NCBI RefSeq assembly: GCF_014699005.1
Contig: NZ_JACWZY010000001.1
Span: 124,001 to 188,000, forward strand
Direction: 5' to 3'
DNA from: Spirosoma profusum
GTDB taxonomy: Bacteria; Bacteroidota; Bacteroidia; Cytophagales; Spirosomataceae
DNA: 64,000 bases
The translations under genes were made by a program, and so were the position numbers. Below are positions 24,128-31,785 of this stretch, piece by piece (the stretch's first letter is position 1; each line of letters opens with the position of its first letter). The notes below the pieces were generated by a model that made no database searches, was not told the origin of the DNA, and was given only the letters and a program-made list of their open reading frames with translations.

Positions 24128-26248
24128 ATGTCTGTCATTAATAAGATCAGAGAGCGTTCAGGATTAGCCGTTGGTATTATTGCCGTCAGTTTAATTCTGT
24201 TCATTGTGGGTGGTGATTTGCTGGGTGGCCGCAGCCTTTTGTTCGGTGGAGATCAGCAGAAAGTTGGTGAAATTGACGGCAAATCCGTCGATTATCAGGA
24301 GTTTAACGCCAAAGTAGATGAAATTCGGGCACAGTACGAGCAACAAACAGGTCGCCCGCCGGGTGATCAGGAAATGACTCAAATTCGCGAGCAGGCCTGG
24401 AATCAACTGTTATTTGAAATTGCCTATCAAGGTGAATTCGATAAACTTGGCCTGAAAGTATCACCCGAGGAATTGGTCGACATGGTACAGGGAAATAACA
24501 TTAGCCCTACCGTGCGTCAGGCCTTTACTAATCCGCAGACGGGCGTTTTCGATAAAAGCTCGATTATCAGCTACCTCAAGGGCTTGAAGAATCTGCCTCC
24601 ACAGCAACAGGCTGCCTGGGCAAGTTTTGAAAAAAATCTGAATTCGGATCGCCTGCGTGAAAAATATGAAGGGTTGATGCGTTTGTCAGTTTTTACGACT
24701 ACTGCCGAAGCGCAGAAAGAGTATCAGGCGCAGAATGCAAAGGCGAACGTAAAATTCCTCTTTGTGCCCTTCCATACCATCAACGACACCACGGTGAAGG
24801 TAACGGATTCGGAACTTCAGGACTATCTGGACAAACATAAAGATGAATATCCGGGTTCTGATAGCCGCTCGCTTCAATACGTAACGTTTTCGGTAACACC
24901 TTCGAAAGAAGACAGTGCTACGTTATACAACGAAATCAAATCACTGGCGCGTGGCCTGGGCGCTGCTAAAGACGATTCGGTTTTTGCTCAGCAAAATAGC
25001 GACGTTCGTGTGCCGCTTTATTTAACAGCGGGAGAAATGCCTGAACAACTGCGGGCATCAATTGCTACGTTTGCACCAGGCGGTATTTATGGACCTTTCC
25101 GGGAAGGAAATACCTATTTTATTTATAAATATGGTGGTACGAAAAAGGATACCAGCTTTACAGCCCGCGCCAGCCACATCCTGATTCAGACAAAAGGCTT
25201 GGCTGATTCTGCTAAGGTTCAGGCACGTAGCAAGGCTGAGGCTTTACTGAAACAGATTCAGGGCGGGGCTAATTTCGAAGCTCTTGCGCAAACTAATAGC
25301 GAAGATGGTTCACGGTCGCAGGGTGGTGACCTCGGTTATTTCAAAAATAACGGGCAAATGGTTAAACCGTTTGAAACGGCTGTATTTGCTGCTACGTCGG
25401 CTGGTCTGATTCCCCGTCTAATTGAAACCGAATACGGTTATCATATCATCAAAGTGACGCAGCCGAAAACTAACGTACTATATCGCATTGCGGCCATCGG
25501 TAAAACCATCTCGCCGAGCCAGACAACCCGCGATGAGGCCTTACGGAAAGCCGACCAGTTTGCGTCGGAAGTTCGTACGAAGGAGCAATTTGACGCGAAA
25601 GTGAAAGAAGATAAATCCGTGATCGTCGCTACGGCAGATCGTTTGCCCGAAAGCGCTGCCCAAATCAATGCGCTGGGCGGTTCTGAAGTTCGGCAAATTG
25701 TTCGCTGGGCTTTCGATAAAGGAACTGATATTGGTGAAGTATCAGAACCGTTTATTGTCGGCGATCAATACGTAATTGCTGTACTGACTAAAAAAACGGA
25801 GAAAGACAAAGTTAGCGTAGACGATTTCCGCACCGAGTTGACGACGAAAGTACGTAACGAACTGAAAGGTCAGCAAATTATCGCCAAGCTTGGAAACGCT
25901 ACGGGTTCGCTGGAAAGTATCTCGCAGAAATATGGCGCTGGTGCATTGGTCGAAACGGCTGACGACATTAATCTGGCGACCGGTTTCCTACGTAGCGCCG
26001 GTGTTGATCCAGTAGCGTTGGGAAAAGCGTTTGGGCTGAAAGTTGGCAAGCGTTCGAAGCCGTTTGTAGGTGAAGGCGGTGTTTTGATCATGGAAACAGA
26101 AGCTCTGATTCCGGCACCCGCTATTGCCGACTATAATGTGTATAAGACGCAGCTTCAACAGAACAATACGTCGCGGGTTGGTTTCTACATTAATGAAGCT
26201 ATTAAAGATGCGTCTAACGTAGAAGACCGCCGGGCGAAATTCTATTAG
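24128..26248 (+). CDS. PpiD/SurA-like peptidyl-prolyl isomerase, membrane-anchored
   Basis: A 706-aa periplasmic foldase. The start MSVINKIRERSGLAVGIIAV gives the typical PpiD layout: a short cytoplasmic segment, one transmembrane anchor (residues 12-31), then a SurA_N-like chaperone domain (about 45-220). A parvulin domain (about 335-445) follows, with ASHILIQ, GGANFEALA, GGDLGYF and ETEYGYHIIKV. A second, degenerate parvulin-like region makes up the C-terminal part. The family helps outer-membrane proteins and exported proteins fold. An upstream ATG at 24002 would destroy the anchor topology and is not used. It is monocistronic, ending in a strong bidirectional terminator. Confidence 0.88.
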   Translation: MSVINKIRERSGLAVGIIAVSLILFIVGGDLLGGRSLLFGGDQQKVGEIDGKSVDYQEFNAKVDEIRAQYEQQTGRPPGDQEMTQIREQAWNQLLFEIAYQGEFDKLGLKVSPEELVDMVQGNNISPTVRQAFTNPQTGVFDKSSIISYLKGLKNLPPQQQAAWASFEKNLNSDRLREKYEGLMRLSVFTTTAEAQKEYQAQNAKANVKFLFVPFHTINDTTVKVTDSELQDYLDKHKDEYPGSDSRSLQYVTFSVTPSKEDSATLYNEIKSLARGLGAAKDDSVFAQQNSDVRVPLYLTAGEMPEQLRASIATFAPGGIYGPFREGNTYFIYKYGGTKKDTSFTARASHILIQTKGLADSAKVQARSKAEALLKQIQGGANFEALAQTNSEDGSRSQGGDLGYFKNNGQMVKPFETAVFAATSAGLIPRLIETEYGYHIIKVTQPKTNVLYRIAAIGKTISPSQTTRDEALRKADQFASEVRTKEQFDAKVKEDKSVIVATADRLPESAAQINALGGSEVRQIVRWAFDKGTDIGEVSEPFIVGDQYVIAVLTKKTEKDKVSVDDFRTELTTKVRNELKGQQIIAKLGNATGSLESISQKYGAGALVETADDINLATGFLRSAGVDPVALGKAFGLKVGKRSKPFVGEGGVLIMETEALIPAPAIADYNVYKTQLQQNNTSRVGFYINEAIKDASNVEDRRAKFY

Positions 26249-26249
26249 T

Positions 26250-26318
26250 CACTCGCACAACAAATAAAAACGCCCGCTTCTGAACTAGAAGCGGGCGTTT
26301 TTATTTGTTGTGCGAGTG
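26250..26318. terminator. Bidirectional terminator, 31-bp perfect hairpin
   Basis: Arms 26250-26280 and 26288-26318 are exactly complementary, with a 7-nt loop. A GC-rich core (AACGCCCGCTTC) is flanked by A/T runs so that both strands end in U-rich sequence. It starts 1 bp after the PpiD stop and ends 9 bp before the RdgB stop on the other strand. Confidence 0.95.
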
Positions 26319-26327
26319 AGAATGTGT

Positions 26328-26906
26328 TTAATGAATCTGTTGTTGCAGGTACGTTATCATCTTCGCCAATGCACGTGAGCGGTGGCTTATGCCATTTTTT
26401 TCGGTAATACTCATTTCTGCGAATGTACGTTTGTATCCATCAGGCTGAAAAATGGGGTCATAACCAAAGCCACCGTCTCCGCGCGGCTCGAATTGAATTT
26501 GTCCCGTAATGATACCTTCAAATTGGTATTCAACGCCTTGCAGAATCAGGGTAAAAACGGTTCGGAATTGTGCCTTCCTGTTCGTTACGTATGTTAGGTT
26601 TGTAAGCAGTTTCTCAATATTCTTCCTGAAATCCCGGCTGCCGGAATAGAAAGCTGAGTCGACACCCGGTTCGCCATTGAGCGCGTCGACTTCAAGACCT
26701 GAATCGTCAGCAAAGCAGGAAATTCCGAAATGAGTCCAGACGTATTCGGCTTTCTGGCGTGAATTACCTGGAATAGTACCAGTAGTTTCAGGTAATTCAA
26801 CGTAGCAGCCAATATCACGTAGCGTTTTCAATGTAAATAACTGGCCGAGTTGGCCAGCAACTTCGTCTATTTTGTGTTGGTTGTTCGTGGCAAAGCAAAG
26901 TTCCAT
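26328..26906 (-). CDS. rdgB: XTP/dITP diphosphatase (RdgB/HAM1)
   Basis: This enzyme removes non-canonical purine nucleotides (ITP, dITP, XTP) from the pool, releasing pyrophosphate. The 192-aa protein has the family start LCFATNNQHKIDEV, the metal and catalytic segment CFADDSGLEVDAL with GEPGVDSAFYSG, and the base-recognition motif GGFGYDPIF followed by SHRSRAL. Start 26906 is preferred to an ATG three codons earlier because it gives the conserved beginning. The gene is downstream of the FKBP gene on the same strand, but a terminator lies between them, its T-run ending only about 6 bp before this start. Confidence 0.94.
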   Translation of the reverse strand: MELCFATNNQHKIDEVAGQLGQLFTLKTLRDIGCYVELPETTGTIPGNSRQKAEYVWTHFGISCFADDSGLEVDALNGEPGVDSAFYSGSRDFRKNIEKLLTNLTYVTNRKAQFRTVFTLILQGVEYQFEGIITGQIQFEPRGDGGFGYDPIFQPDGYKRTFAEMSITEKNGISHRSRALAKMITYLQQQIH

Positions 26907-26911
26907 AGTGA

Positions 26912-26949
26912 ACAAAAAAAGCCGTTTACAGCTAGATCTGCAAACGGCT
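26912..26949 (-). terminator. Intrinsic terminator of the FKBP gene
   Basis: On the minus strand AGCCGTTTGCAG pairs with CTGTAAACGGCT (one mismatch, loop of 6), followed by seven T residues. It lies between the FKBP stop and the RdgB start, leaving RdgB almost no leader if transcription reads through. Confidence 0.8.
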
Positions 26950-26970
26950 TTCGGATAAAATAAGAAATAA

Positions 26971-27888
26971 TTAGCGACTTGGAGGAGCTTGCGGCATACC
27001 TGGTTGTGGAGCTTGTCCTTTCTGAATATCCATTACTTCGATATCGAACAAGAGCACTGAATTTGCTGGAATCGACTGATTTCCACGAGGGCCGTAACCC
27101 AGGGTCGAGGGAATGATAAGCGTTGCCTTTTCGCCTTTGTGGAGTTGCATAATACCATCTTCCCAGCCCGGAATAACCATCCCAGCACCTAATTGAAGCT
27201 GAAAAGGCTTACCACCTCCCTGCGGATTAGTACGTGAGTTGTCGAATTCTTTTCCGTTCAGTAACCGACCCGCGTAGTGAACAGATACTACGTCTCCCGG
27301 CTTAGGGTTCGGTCCCGTACCGGGTTGATTAACAATGTAATAAACCCCAGACGGTGTTTTCTTTGCCTTATCCGTCATACCATTTTTGGTAACGTAAGCC
27401 TCAATAGTTTTGGCATCAATACCCTTTTGTTTTTCGAAATCGGCAGCTTGTGTTTTCTTGTACTCTTCTTCGGTTTGTATGTTCAGTACTTTCACAGCAA
27501 TGCCAATATCAGTACCTTTTTGAACACCCGGAGGCAGCGGCTGCATGGCTTTGGTGAAGATGGAGTCGGCGCTAACGTAGAACGTAGCACTATCACCCTT
27601 GCCTAGCATGGTCAGCCCTTCTTCGTAAGAGCCCTTGAAAGGTGGAACCTGAAGCAGCATTTGAAAAGGAGCCCCTTCTTTATGCGTATCACGTAATGTT
27701 GAATCCTTATTGTTCAACAACGTAAGGTGTAGCGTCAATATATCACCAACTTTGCCTTTGCGGGCTGCGTCTGATTGTTCGTGAATTTGATACTTCAGGC
27801 CGTTGTCCGTCACCTGTACGCGGTTTTTACCGCAGGCCGCTACCACAGCGACGATTAGGGCGGCTTTCCCGAAATGTTTAAGAGACAT
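26971..27888 (-). CDS. FKBP-type peptidyl-prolyl isomerase lipoprotein
   Basis: A 305-aa lipoprotein (signal FGKAALIVAVVAACG, Cys19) expected in the periplasm or outer membrane. It has two FKBP-like modules. The first (about residues 25-135) is degenerate: PPFKGSYEEGLTMLGKGDSATFYV. The second (about 170-290) is canonical, with PGDVVSVHYAGRLLNGKEFDNS, VIPGWEDGIMQLHKGEKATLIIP, LGYGPRG and IPANSVLLFDIEV. A Pro-rich tail ends the protein. Peptidyl-prolyl isomerase activity should reside in the second domain. The gene lies between the DHH phosphoesterase and rdgB on the minus strand. Confidence 0.9.
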   Translation of the reverse strand: MSLKHFGKAALIVAVVAACGKNRVQVTDNGLKYQIHEQSDAARKGKVGDILTLHLTLLNNKDSTLRDTHKEGAPFQMLLQVPPFKGSYEEGLTMLGKGDSATFYVSADSIFTKAMQPLPPGVQKGTDIGIAVKVLNIQTEEEYKKTQAADFEKQKGIDAKTIEAYVTKNGMTDKAKKTPSGVYYIVNQPGTGPNPKPGDVVSVHYAGRLLNGKEFDNSRTNPQGGGKPFQLQLGAGMVIPGWEDGIMQLHKGEKATLIIPSTLGYGPRGNQSIPANSVLLFDIEVMDIQKGQAPQPGMPQAPPSR

Positions 27889-27979
27889 GAGAGATTGCTT
27901 GTTTGTTTATTTTTTGTTTCAAGGTCTGGGTTTCAGTTTCCAAGTTGGCAAACGTGTTAAAACTCGAAGCCTGGAACAG

Positions 27980-29011
27980 TTATACGGTTTCCAAGAGTTT
28001 TTGTTGGTAAAGTGGGATTACTTCCAAGAGTTTCTGTTCAGTTTCGGCCAGTGATAATTTCGAACGGCCACCAGCAGCATTCCGATGCCCGCCCCCTTCG
28101 AAATGCCTGCTAGCCAAATCGCGTACGGAAAAATCACCAATAGAACGAAATGATAGCCGGATTTCATCAATCCGGTCGATGAGGATAGCCGCCATGGCGA
28201 CTCCTTCAACCGCTAATGCATAATTGACCATGCCTTCGGTATCGCCCATTTTCGACCGATACCGCTTTAATTCAGCATCGGTTAACATAATGTAAGCGAA
28301 CTTATATTCGGGCAGCACCTTCAGCTTCTCATTTAATACGTAGCCTAGCAGCCGAAATTTATCGAGCGTTACGTTATCGAAAATACGCCGGTGAATTGTA
28401 CTGACATCAATCTTAAGATCGACGAGTTCAGCGGCCATCCGGTGTACATTGCCCGTTGTATTCGAATGTCGGAATGAGCCCGTATCAGTCATTAGACCTG
28501 AATACAGGCATTCTGCAATCGGTACGTCAATCAGATCTTTATCGCCCAGCTCATTAATCAGACGAAAGATTAGTTCGGCGGTGGCGGCTGCCTCCGGGTC
28601 CCAAAGAGTCAGATCAGCAAACGATTCGGGTTCGAGATGGTGGTCGATGAGAATTTTACGCGCCCGCGCCTGACGTACCATAGGAGCTAGTTCTCGAATG
28701 CGGTCGAGGCTCGAAAAATCAAGGCAAAAAATAATGTCCGCTTCGTCGAATAACTGACTTACCGGAACACGTAGTTTCTCTTCGAACGCAATGACCCCAT
28801 CATTACCTGCCATCCAGTACAGATTCGATGGATAATCGGTTGGGGTAACAACGGTAACGCGATGGCCTTTTTTTCGAAGGTATCCCGCCAAGCCCAGTGA
28901 TGAGCCCATGGCATCGGCATCGGGATTCTGATGGGTCGTAATCAGTACGGTTTGCGCGGGTCCGTTGGGTGGTTGCTGAATAGCCGCGCCAATCGCTTCA
29001 ATATCTTGCAT
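27980..29011 (-). CDS. DHH/DHHA1 phosphoesterase, NrnA-like oligoribonuclease/pAp phosphatase
   Basis: A 343-aa enzyme of the RecJ-like DHH superfamily. Motif I is HQNPDADAMGSSLGL (residues 32-46), motif II is the Asp of CLDFSS, and motif III is DHHLEPE near residue 127. The C-terminal DHHA1 domain ends in SLRSIGDFSVRDLA and HFEGGGHRNAAGG. NrnA proteins degrade short RNA oligonucleotides and/or hydrolyse 3'-phosphoadenosine 5'-phosphate using Mn2+. The ATG at 29011 was chosen over one 11 codons upstream. A TACTTTTG promoter element lies about 30 bp upstream of it. Confidence 0.87.
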   Translation of the reverse strand: MQDIEAIGAAIQQPPNGPAQTVLITTHQNPDADAMGSSLGLAGYLRKKGHRVTVVTPTDYPSNLYWMAGNDGVIAFEEKLRVPVSQLFDEADIIFCLDFSSLDRIRELAPMVRQARARKILIDHHLEPESFADLTLWDPEAAATAELIFRLINELGDKDLIDVPIAECLYSGLMTDTGSFRHSNTTGNVHRMAAELVDLKIDVSTIHRRIFDNVTLDKFRLLGYVLNEKLKVLPEYKFAYIMLTDAELKRYRSKMGDTEGMVNYALAVEGVAMAAILIDRIDEIRLSFRSIGDFSVRDLASRHFEGGGHRNAAGGRSKLSLAETEQKLLEVIPLYQQKLLETV

Positions 29012-29041
29012 ATGTAAACGGACACAGCCGTAATCGAAACG

Positions 29042-29049
29042 CAAAAGTA
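29042..29049 (-). promoter_or_regulatory. -7 promoter element (TACTTTTG) for the DHH gene
   Basis: The minus strand reads TACTTTTG, a full TAnnTTTG match, 30 bp upstream of the DHH phosphoesterase ATG at 29011. It also supports that start, since an upstream ATG at 29044 would overlap the element. Confidence 0.6.
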
Positions 29050-29148
29050 CTAATTATTTCTGAATGCGGGACCTGCCAGCCTGCACTGTATAGCGTGTTT
29101 GTGATACGTGTTTTTTGAGACTTTGCATACACCTAAATCAAAACTGCT

Positions 29149-29156
29149 TACCTTTG
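29149..29156 (+). promoter_or_regulatory. -7 promoter element (TACCTTTG) for ndk
   Basis: TACCTTTG is a full TAnnTTTG match, with TTTG at 29122-29125 (23-bp spacer) as -33 candidate. It lies 33 bp upstream of the ndk start. Confidence 0.65.
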
Positions 29157-29189
29157 CGGCCAAATAAAATTTGGATATAACTATTTAGA

Positions 29190-29609
29190 ATGGCAACAAA
29201 TCGCACATTCACCATGATTAAGCCCGATGCCGTAGAGTCTGGGCATTCGGGAGCAATTATCAAACTGATTGAAGAAGCAGGATTCCGTATTGTAGCAATT
29301 AAAAAAACGCTGCTAACAAACGAACGTGCTGGTCAGTTCTACGCTGTTCACCAGGAACGTCCATTCTATAATGACCTTCGGGCTTATATGTCGTCGGGAG
29401 CCATTATTCCGATGATTCTGGAAAAAGAAAATGCCGTAGCTGATTTCCGTAAGTTAATTGGTGCCACCAATCCAGCCCAGGCTGAGGAAGGAACGATCCG
29501 GAAATTATATGCCAAATCGGTGGAGGCCAATGCTATTCATGGTTCTGACTCGGACGAAAACGCTGAGATAGAAAGCAATTTCTTCTTCGCGGGAACAGAA
29601 CAATACTAA
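29190..29609 (+). CDS. ndk: Nucleoside diphosphate kinase
   Basis: This enzyme transfers the gamma phosphate between nucleoside triphosphates and diphosphates through a phospho-histidine. The 139-aa protein has the start [17 protein letters not shown], the Kpn-loop region [16 protein letters not shown] and the active-site His117 in NAIHGSDS. It ends EIESNFFF, the usual Bacteroidota length. It has a good promoter of its own and is convergent with endonuclease III across a 31-bp hairpin. Nothing is odd. Confidence 0.97.
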   Translation: MATNRTFTMIKPDAVESGHSGAIIKLIEEAGFRIVAIKKTLLTNERAGQFYAVHQERPFYNDLRAYMSSGAIIPMILEKENAVADFRKLIGATNPAQAEEGTIRKLYAKSVEANAIHGSDSDENAEIESNFFFAGTEQY

Positions 29610-29619
29610 TCTGAAGCGA

Positions 29620-29717
29620 GATTTAGCTGATTGATGGATTTTCAGGATTTTACTTTCGCGTTTTCGAAGCGCTTTATCAAAAAACAAAATCCTGAAAATC
29701 CATCAATCAGCTAAATC
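29620..29717. repeat. Long inverted repeat, family C copy 1
   Basis: Arms 29620-29650 and 29687-29717 are a perfect 31-bp match. The core GATTGATGGATTTTCAGG matches the family C copy at 36817-36941 apart from paired changes. The loop also holds a small CGCTTC-like hairpin, as in copy 2. The right arm contains the stop codon and last codons of endonuclease III. Confidence 0.9.
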
Positions 29718-30363
29718 CCGGTTCAGAAACCTTCTCATAATATTTGCAAAACCCCTTCAACTCGCATACTCCACAGCGGGGCGCTCGTGCGAGGCATACG
29801 TAGCGGCCATGCAAAATGAGCCAGTGATGTGCTTTCGGAACGTATTGTTTCGGGATATGCGCCATAAGGGCTTTCTCAACAGCTAGGGGAGTGGTTGCCG
29901 TTAATGGCGCTAAACCAAGTCGATGCGAAACACGAAATACGTGTGTATCAACGGCCATTGTCGGTTCATTGTATACAACCGACAGAATGACGTGGGCGGT
30001 TTTACGGCCCACTCCCGGTAAAGTCTGAAGCTCTTCCAGTGTTGCCGGAATTTCCCCTCCAAACTTTTCCATCAAAGCATTGGCCATGCCGACCAAATGC
30101 TTCGCCTTGTTGTTTGGATACGAAACGCTACGTATGTACGTAAACACCTCGTCGACAGAAGCGGCTGCCAGCGATTCAGGTTCTGGAAAACGGGCAAATA
30201 AAGATGGCGAAATCTGATTGATACGTTTATCCGTACATTGTGCCGACAGAATAACAGCTACCAGCAATTCGTAAGGATTGCCAAAGTGCAGTTCCGTTTT
30301 AGGCTCTGGATAATGCTGGGTAAAATATTCGAGAAAGCGCCGGAATCGCTCTTTTTTTTGCAT
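29707..30363 (-). CDS. nth: Endonuclease III (DNA glycosylase/AP lyase)
   Basis: A base-excision repair enzyme for oxidised pyrimidines. The 218-aa protein starts MQKKERFRRFLEYF. The helix-hairpin-helix TLPGVGRKTA contains the catalytic Lys121, and VDTHVFRVSHR contains Asp139. The 4Fe-4S cluster ligands are all present (C190-x6-C197-x2-C200-x5-C206). The start at 30363 was chosen because the preceding 17 codons overlap the palindrome at 30411 and are atypical. The last few codons (PGFS) and the stop lie within the family C hairpin, so the C-terminus may have been rewritten by insertion of that element. Confidence 0.94.
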   Translation of the reverse strand: MQKKERFRRFLEYFTQHYPEPKTELHFGNPYELLVAVILSAQCTDKRINQISPSLFARFPEPESLAAASVDEVFTYIRSVSYPNNKAKHLVGMANALMEKFGGEIPATLEELQTLPGVGRKTAHVILSVVYNEPTMAVDTHVFRVSHRLGLAPLTATTPLAVEKALMAHIPKQYVPKAHHWLILHGRYVCLARAPRCGVCELKGFCKYYEKVSEPGFS

Positions 30364-30410
30364 AATAAACGAATAGCCGACTGGCTTCCGGTTGGGAACA
30401 GAACCGTGAG

Positions 30411-30459
30411 CCAATTATAACCAAAACAGGTAAAGATAGATCTGTCTGGTTATAATTGG
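30411..30459. repeat. 13-bp AT-rich hairpin upstream of nth
   Basis: CCAATTATAACCA (30411-30423) pairs exactly with TGGTTATAATTGG (30447-30459). It lies between the sigma-factor operon end and the nth start, both on the minus strand. It could be a regulatory palindrome for nth or part of termination. Confidence 0.6.
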
Positions 30460-30497
30460 TCAACAGACTTTAACCAGTTCGATTAAAGCACACCAAT

Positions 30498-30532
30498 ACC
30501 CACTCGCCTACAGTTGACGTTGGCGAGTGGGT
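30498..30532. terminator. 11-bp hairpin spanning the stop of the sigma-linked small gene
   Basis: ACCCACTCGCC (30498-30508) pairs exactly with GGCGAGTGGGT (30522-30532) around 13 nt. It spans the stop codon of the gene at 30508-30759. No strong T-run follows on the minus strand, so termination here is only likely. Confidence 0.55.
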
Positions 30533-30759
30533 GGATTTGACGGATGGTTCCTGGAATAATTGAGAATGGACTGAACCGTACTGACCCGTGGTTCCCGTTC
30601 TATCTTGTTCATCAGCGCACGTAATTCGAGCGCTTCCAAAAAGAACGTCATCAGGTCCGGCTCCGACATCAGGGCGTCTTCAATGAGAAGATTCTCTTCG
30701 GGCGAGGTCTCCTCATAGACATACCGGATTACATCATCTTGGGTAAAGGTTTTTATCAT
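30508..30759 (-). CDS. Small acidic protein coupled to an ECF sigma factor
   Basis: An 83-aa soluble protein. It begins MIKTFTQDDVIRYVYEETSP and continues with an acidic helical region (EENLLIEDALMSEPDLMTFFLEALELRALMN), then a basic, Pro-rich tail. Its first 26 bp overlap the end of the ECF sigma factor gene, so translation is probably coupled. The helical part recalls the N-terminal sigma-binding region of anti-sigma factors, but there is no transmembrane segment and no zinc motif (HxxxCxxC). It might modulate the sigma factor directly; this is inferred from position and shape only. Confidence 0.65.
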   Translation of the reverse strand: MIKTFTQDDVIRYVYEETSPEENLLIEDALMSEPDLMTFFLEALELRALMNKIEREPRVSTVQSILNYSRNHPSNPPTRQRQL

Positions 30760-31333
30760 AACTCGGCGAACGTTTGCTCAGTTGTTTGCGCAGATTGATC
30801 AGCGCATAACGCATACGTCCTAATGCCGTGTTAATACTGACGCCGGTCGCATCGGCAATCTCTTGGAAACTCATTTCCTCGTAGTGCCGCATGATAAGCA
30901 CTTGACGTTGTTGTTCGGGCAATCGCTGAATCAACTCACGCAAATGCTCGTGTGTTTCCTGGCGAATTTGTAGTGATTCAACTGAATCTTCTGCAAACTC
31001 AAGCGTGTTGAACACACTGCTTCCGTCCTCAAACACCACATTAGGGTAGCGTTTATCTTTTCGGAAATAGTCAATGGCCAAGTTGTGAGCGATTCGGATA
31101 ATCCATGGTAGAAATTTTCCCTCCTCGTTATATCTACCCGACTTAAGCGTATCCACGGCCTTGATGAACGTGTCCTGCATTAAATCTTCCGCCACATACT
31201 GGTCTTTTACAATCAGATAAATGGTGGTATAGATCTTCGATTTGTGCCGTTGCACTAGTTTAGCAAAGGCTTTTTCATTACCACGTATGTACAGAGAAAT
31301 CAACTCACTGTCGTTTACCTGGGTTTTTTCCAT
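30734..31333 (-). CDS. ECF-type RNA polymerase sigma factor
   Basis: A 199-aa sigma-70 family factor of the ECF group. Region 2 spans about residues 15-90: NEKAFAKLVQRHKSKIYTTIY, AEDLMQDTFIKAVDTL, FLPWIIRIAHNLAIDYFRK. Region 4 spans about 125-180: LIQRLPEQQRQVLIMRHYEEM, SFQEIADATGVSINTALGRMRYALINL. The architecture is complete. It is followed by the overlapping small gene at 30508-30759, and a clear membrane anti-sigma factor is missing from the neighbourhood. Target promoters are unknown. Its long 5' gap (31334-31785) separates it from a divergent histidine kinase. Confidence 0.93.
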   Translation of the reverse strand: MEKTQVNDSELISLYIRGNEKAFAKLVQRHKSKIYTTIYLIVKDQYVAEDLMQDTFIKAVDTLKSGRYNEEGKFLPWIIRIAHNLAIDYFRKDKRYPNVVFEDGSSVFNTLEFAEDSVESLQIRQETHEHLRELIQRLPEQQRQVLIMRHYEEMSFQEIADATGVSINTALGRMRYALINLRKQLSKRSPSYDKNLYPR

Positions 31334-31785
31334 TTTCAGTAAGACAATTAGGTAACGTAGAGTTGTGTTCCGATAGTGTGCAGGTGGTTATGTTTTTTGG
31401 GAAAATATTGAGAATCCAGTTTTAAAAATAAGCACTGGCTACTTAAAATCCAAATAAATAATGCAAAAAATCTGCCAAACGGTAGTTTTTCCTCTTATAA
31501 TTTAATTTTCGACAAGGAAAAATGCTGAATACTATACTTTTTGGCAAATATAGCTTATTCATAGAATTAATTGTACTTACGTTTGATAATGCAATATAGA
31601 TTCAATTTAGTAGATGTTCGTTTAAATCAAAATTATCTTTTTTCAAATTACGTGCCAAGAACTATGTACCTAAAACGTAATAGCCCGAATACAAACAGTA
31701 GTGTTTTTACATAATACATTGATTTACTGGCTTAAGTGGTTATTTTAGGGTTTTATTTTGCCAGGCGTTAAGGGGCTGATTGTTT
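31334..31785. other. 452-bp AT-rich divergent intergenic region
   Basis: No gene or RNA is recognised. On the minus strand TATATTTG at 31545-31552 fits TAnnTTTG but lies about 210 bp from the sigma-factor start. On the plus strand TACGTTTG at 31578-31585 fits and lies 200 bp before the histidine kinase. Long untranslated leaders or additional regulation are possible. Confidence 0.5.
31578..31585 (+). promoter_or_regulatory. -7 promoter element (TACGTTTG) for the histidine kinase
   Basis: TACGTTTG is a full TAnnTTTG match in a low-GC region, 200 bp upstream of the kinase ATG. The same octamer is used at the DUF6607/TonB divergent promoter. Confidence 0.4.
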
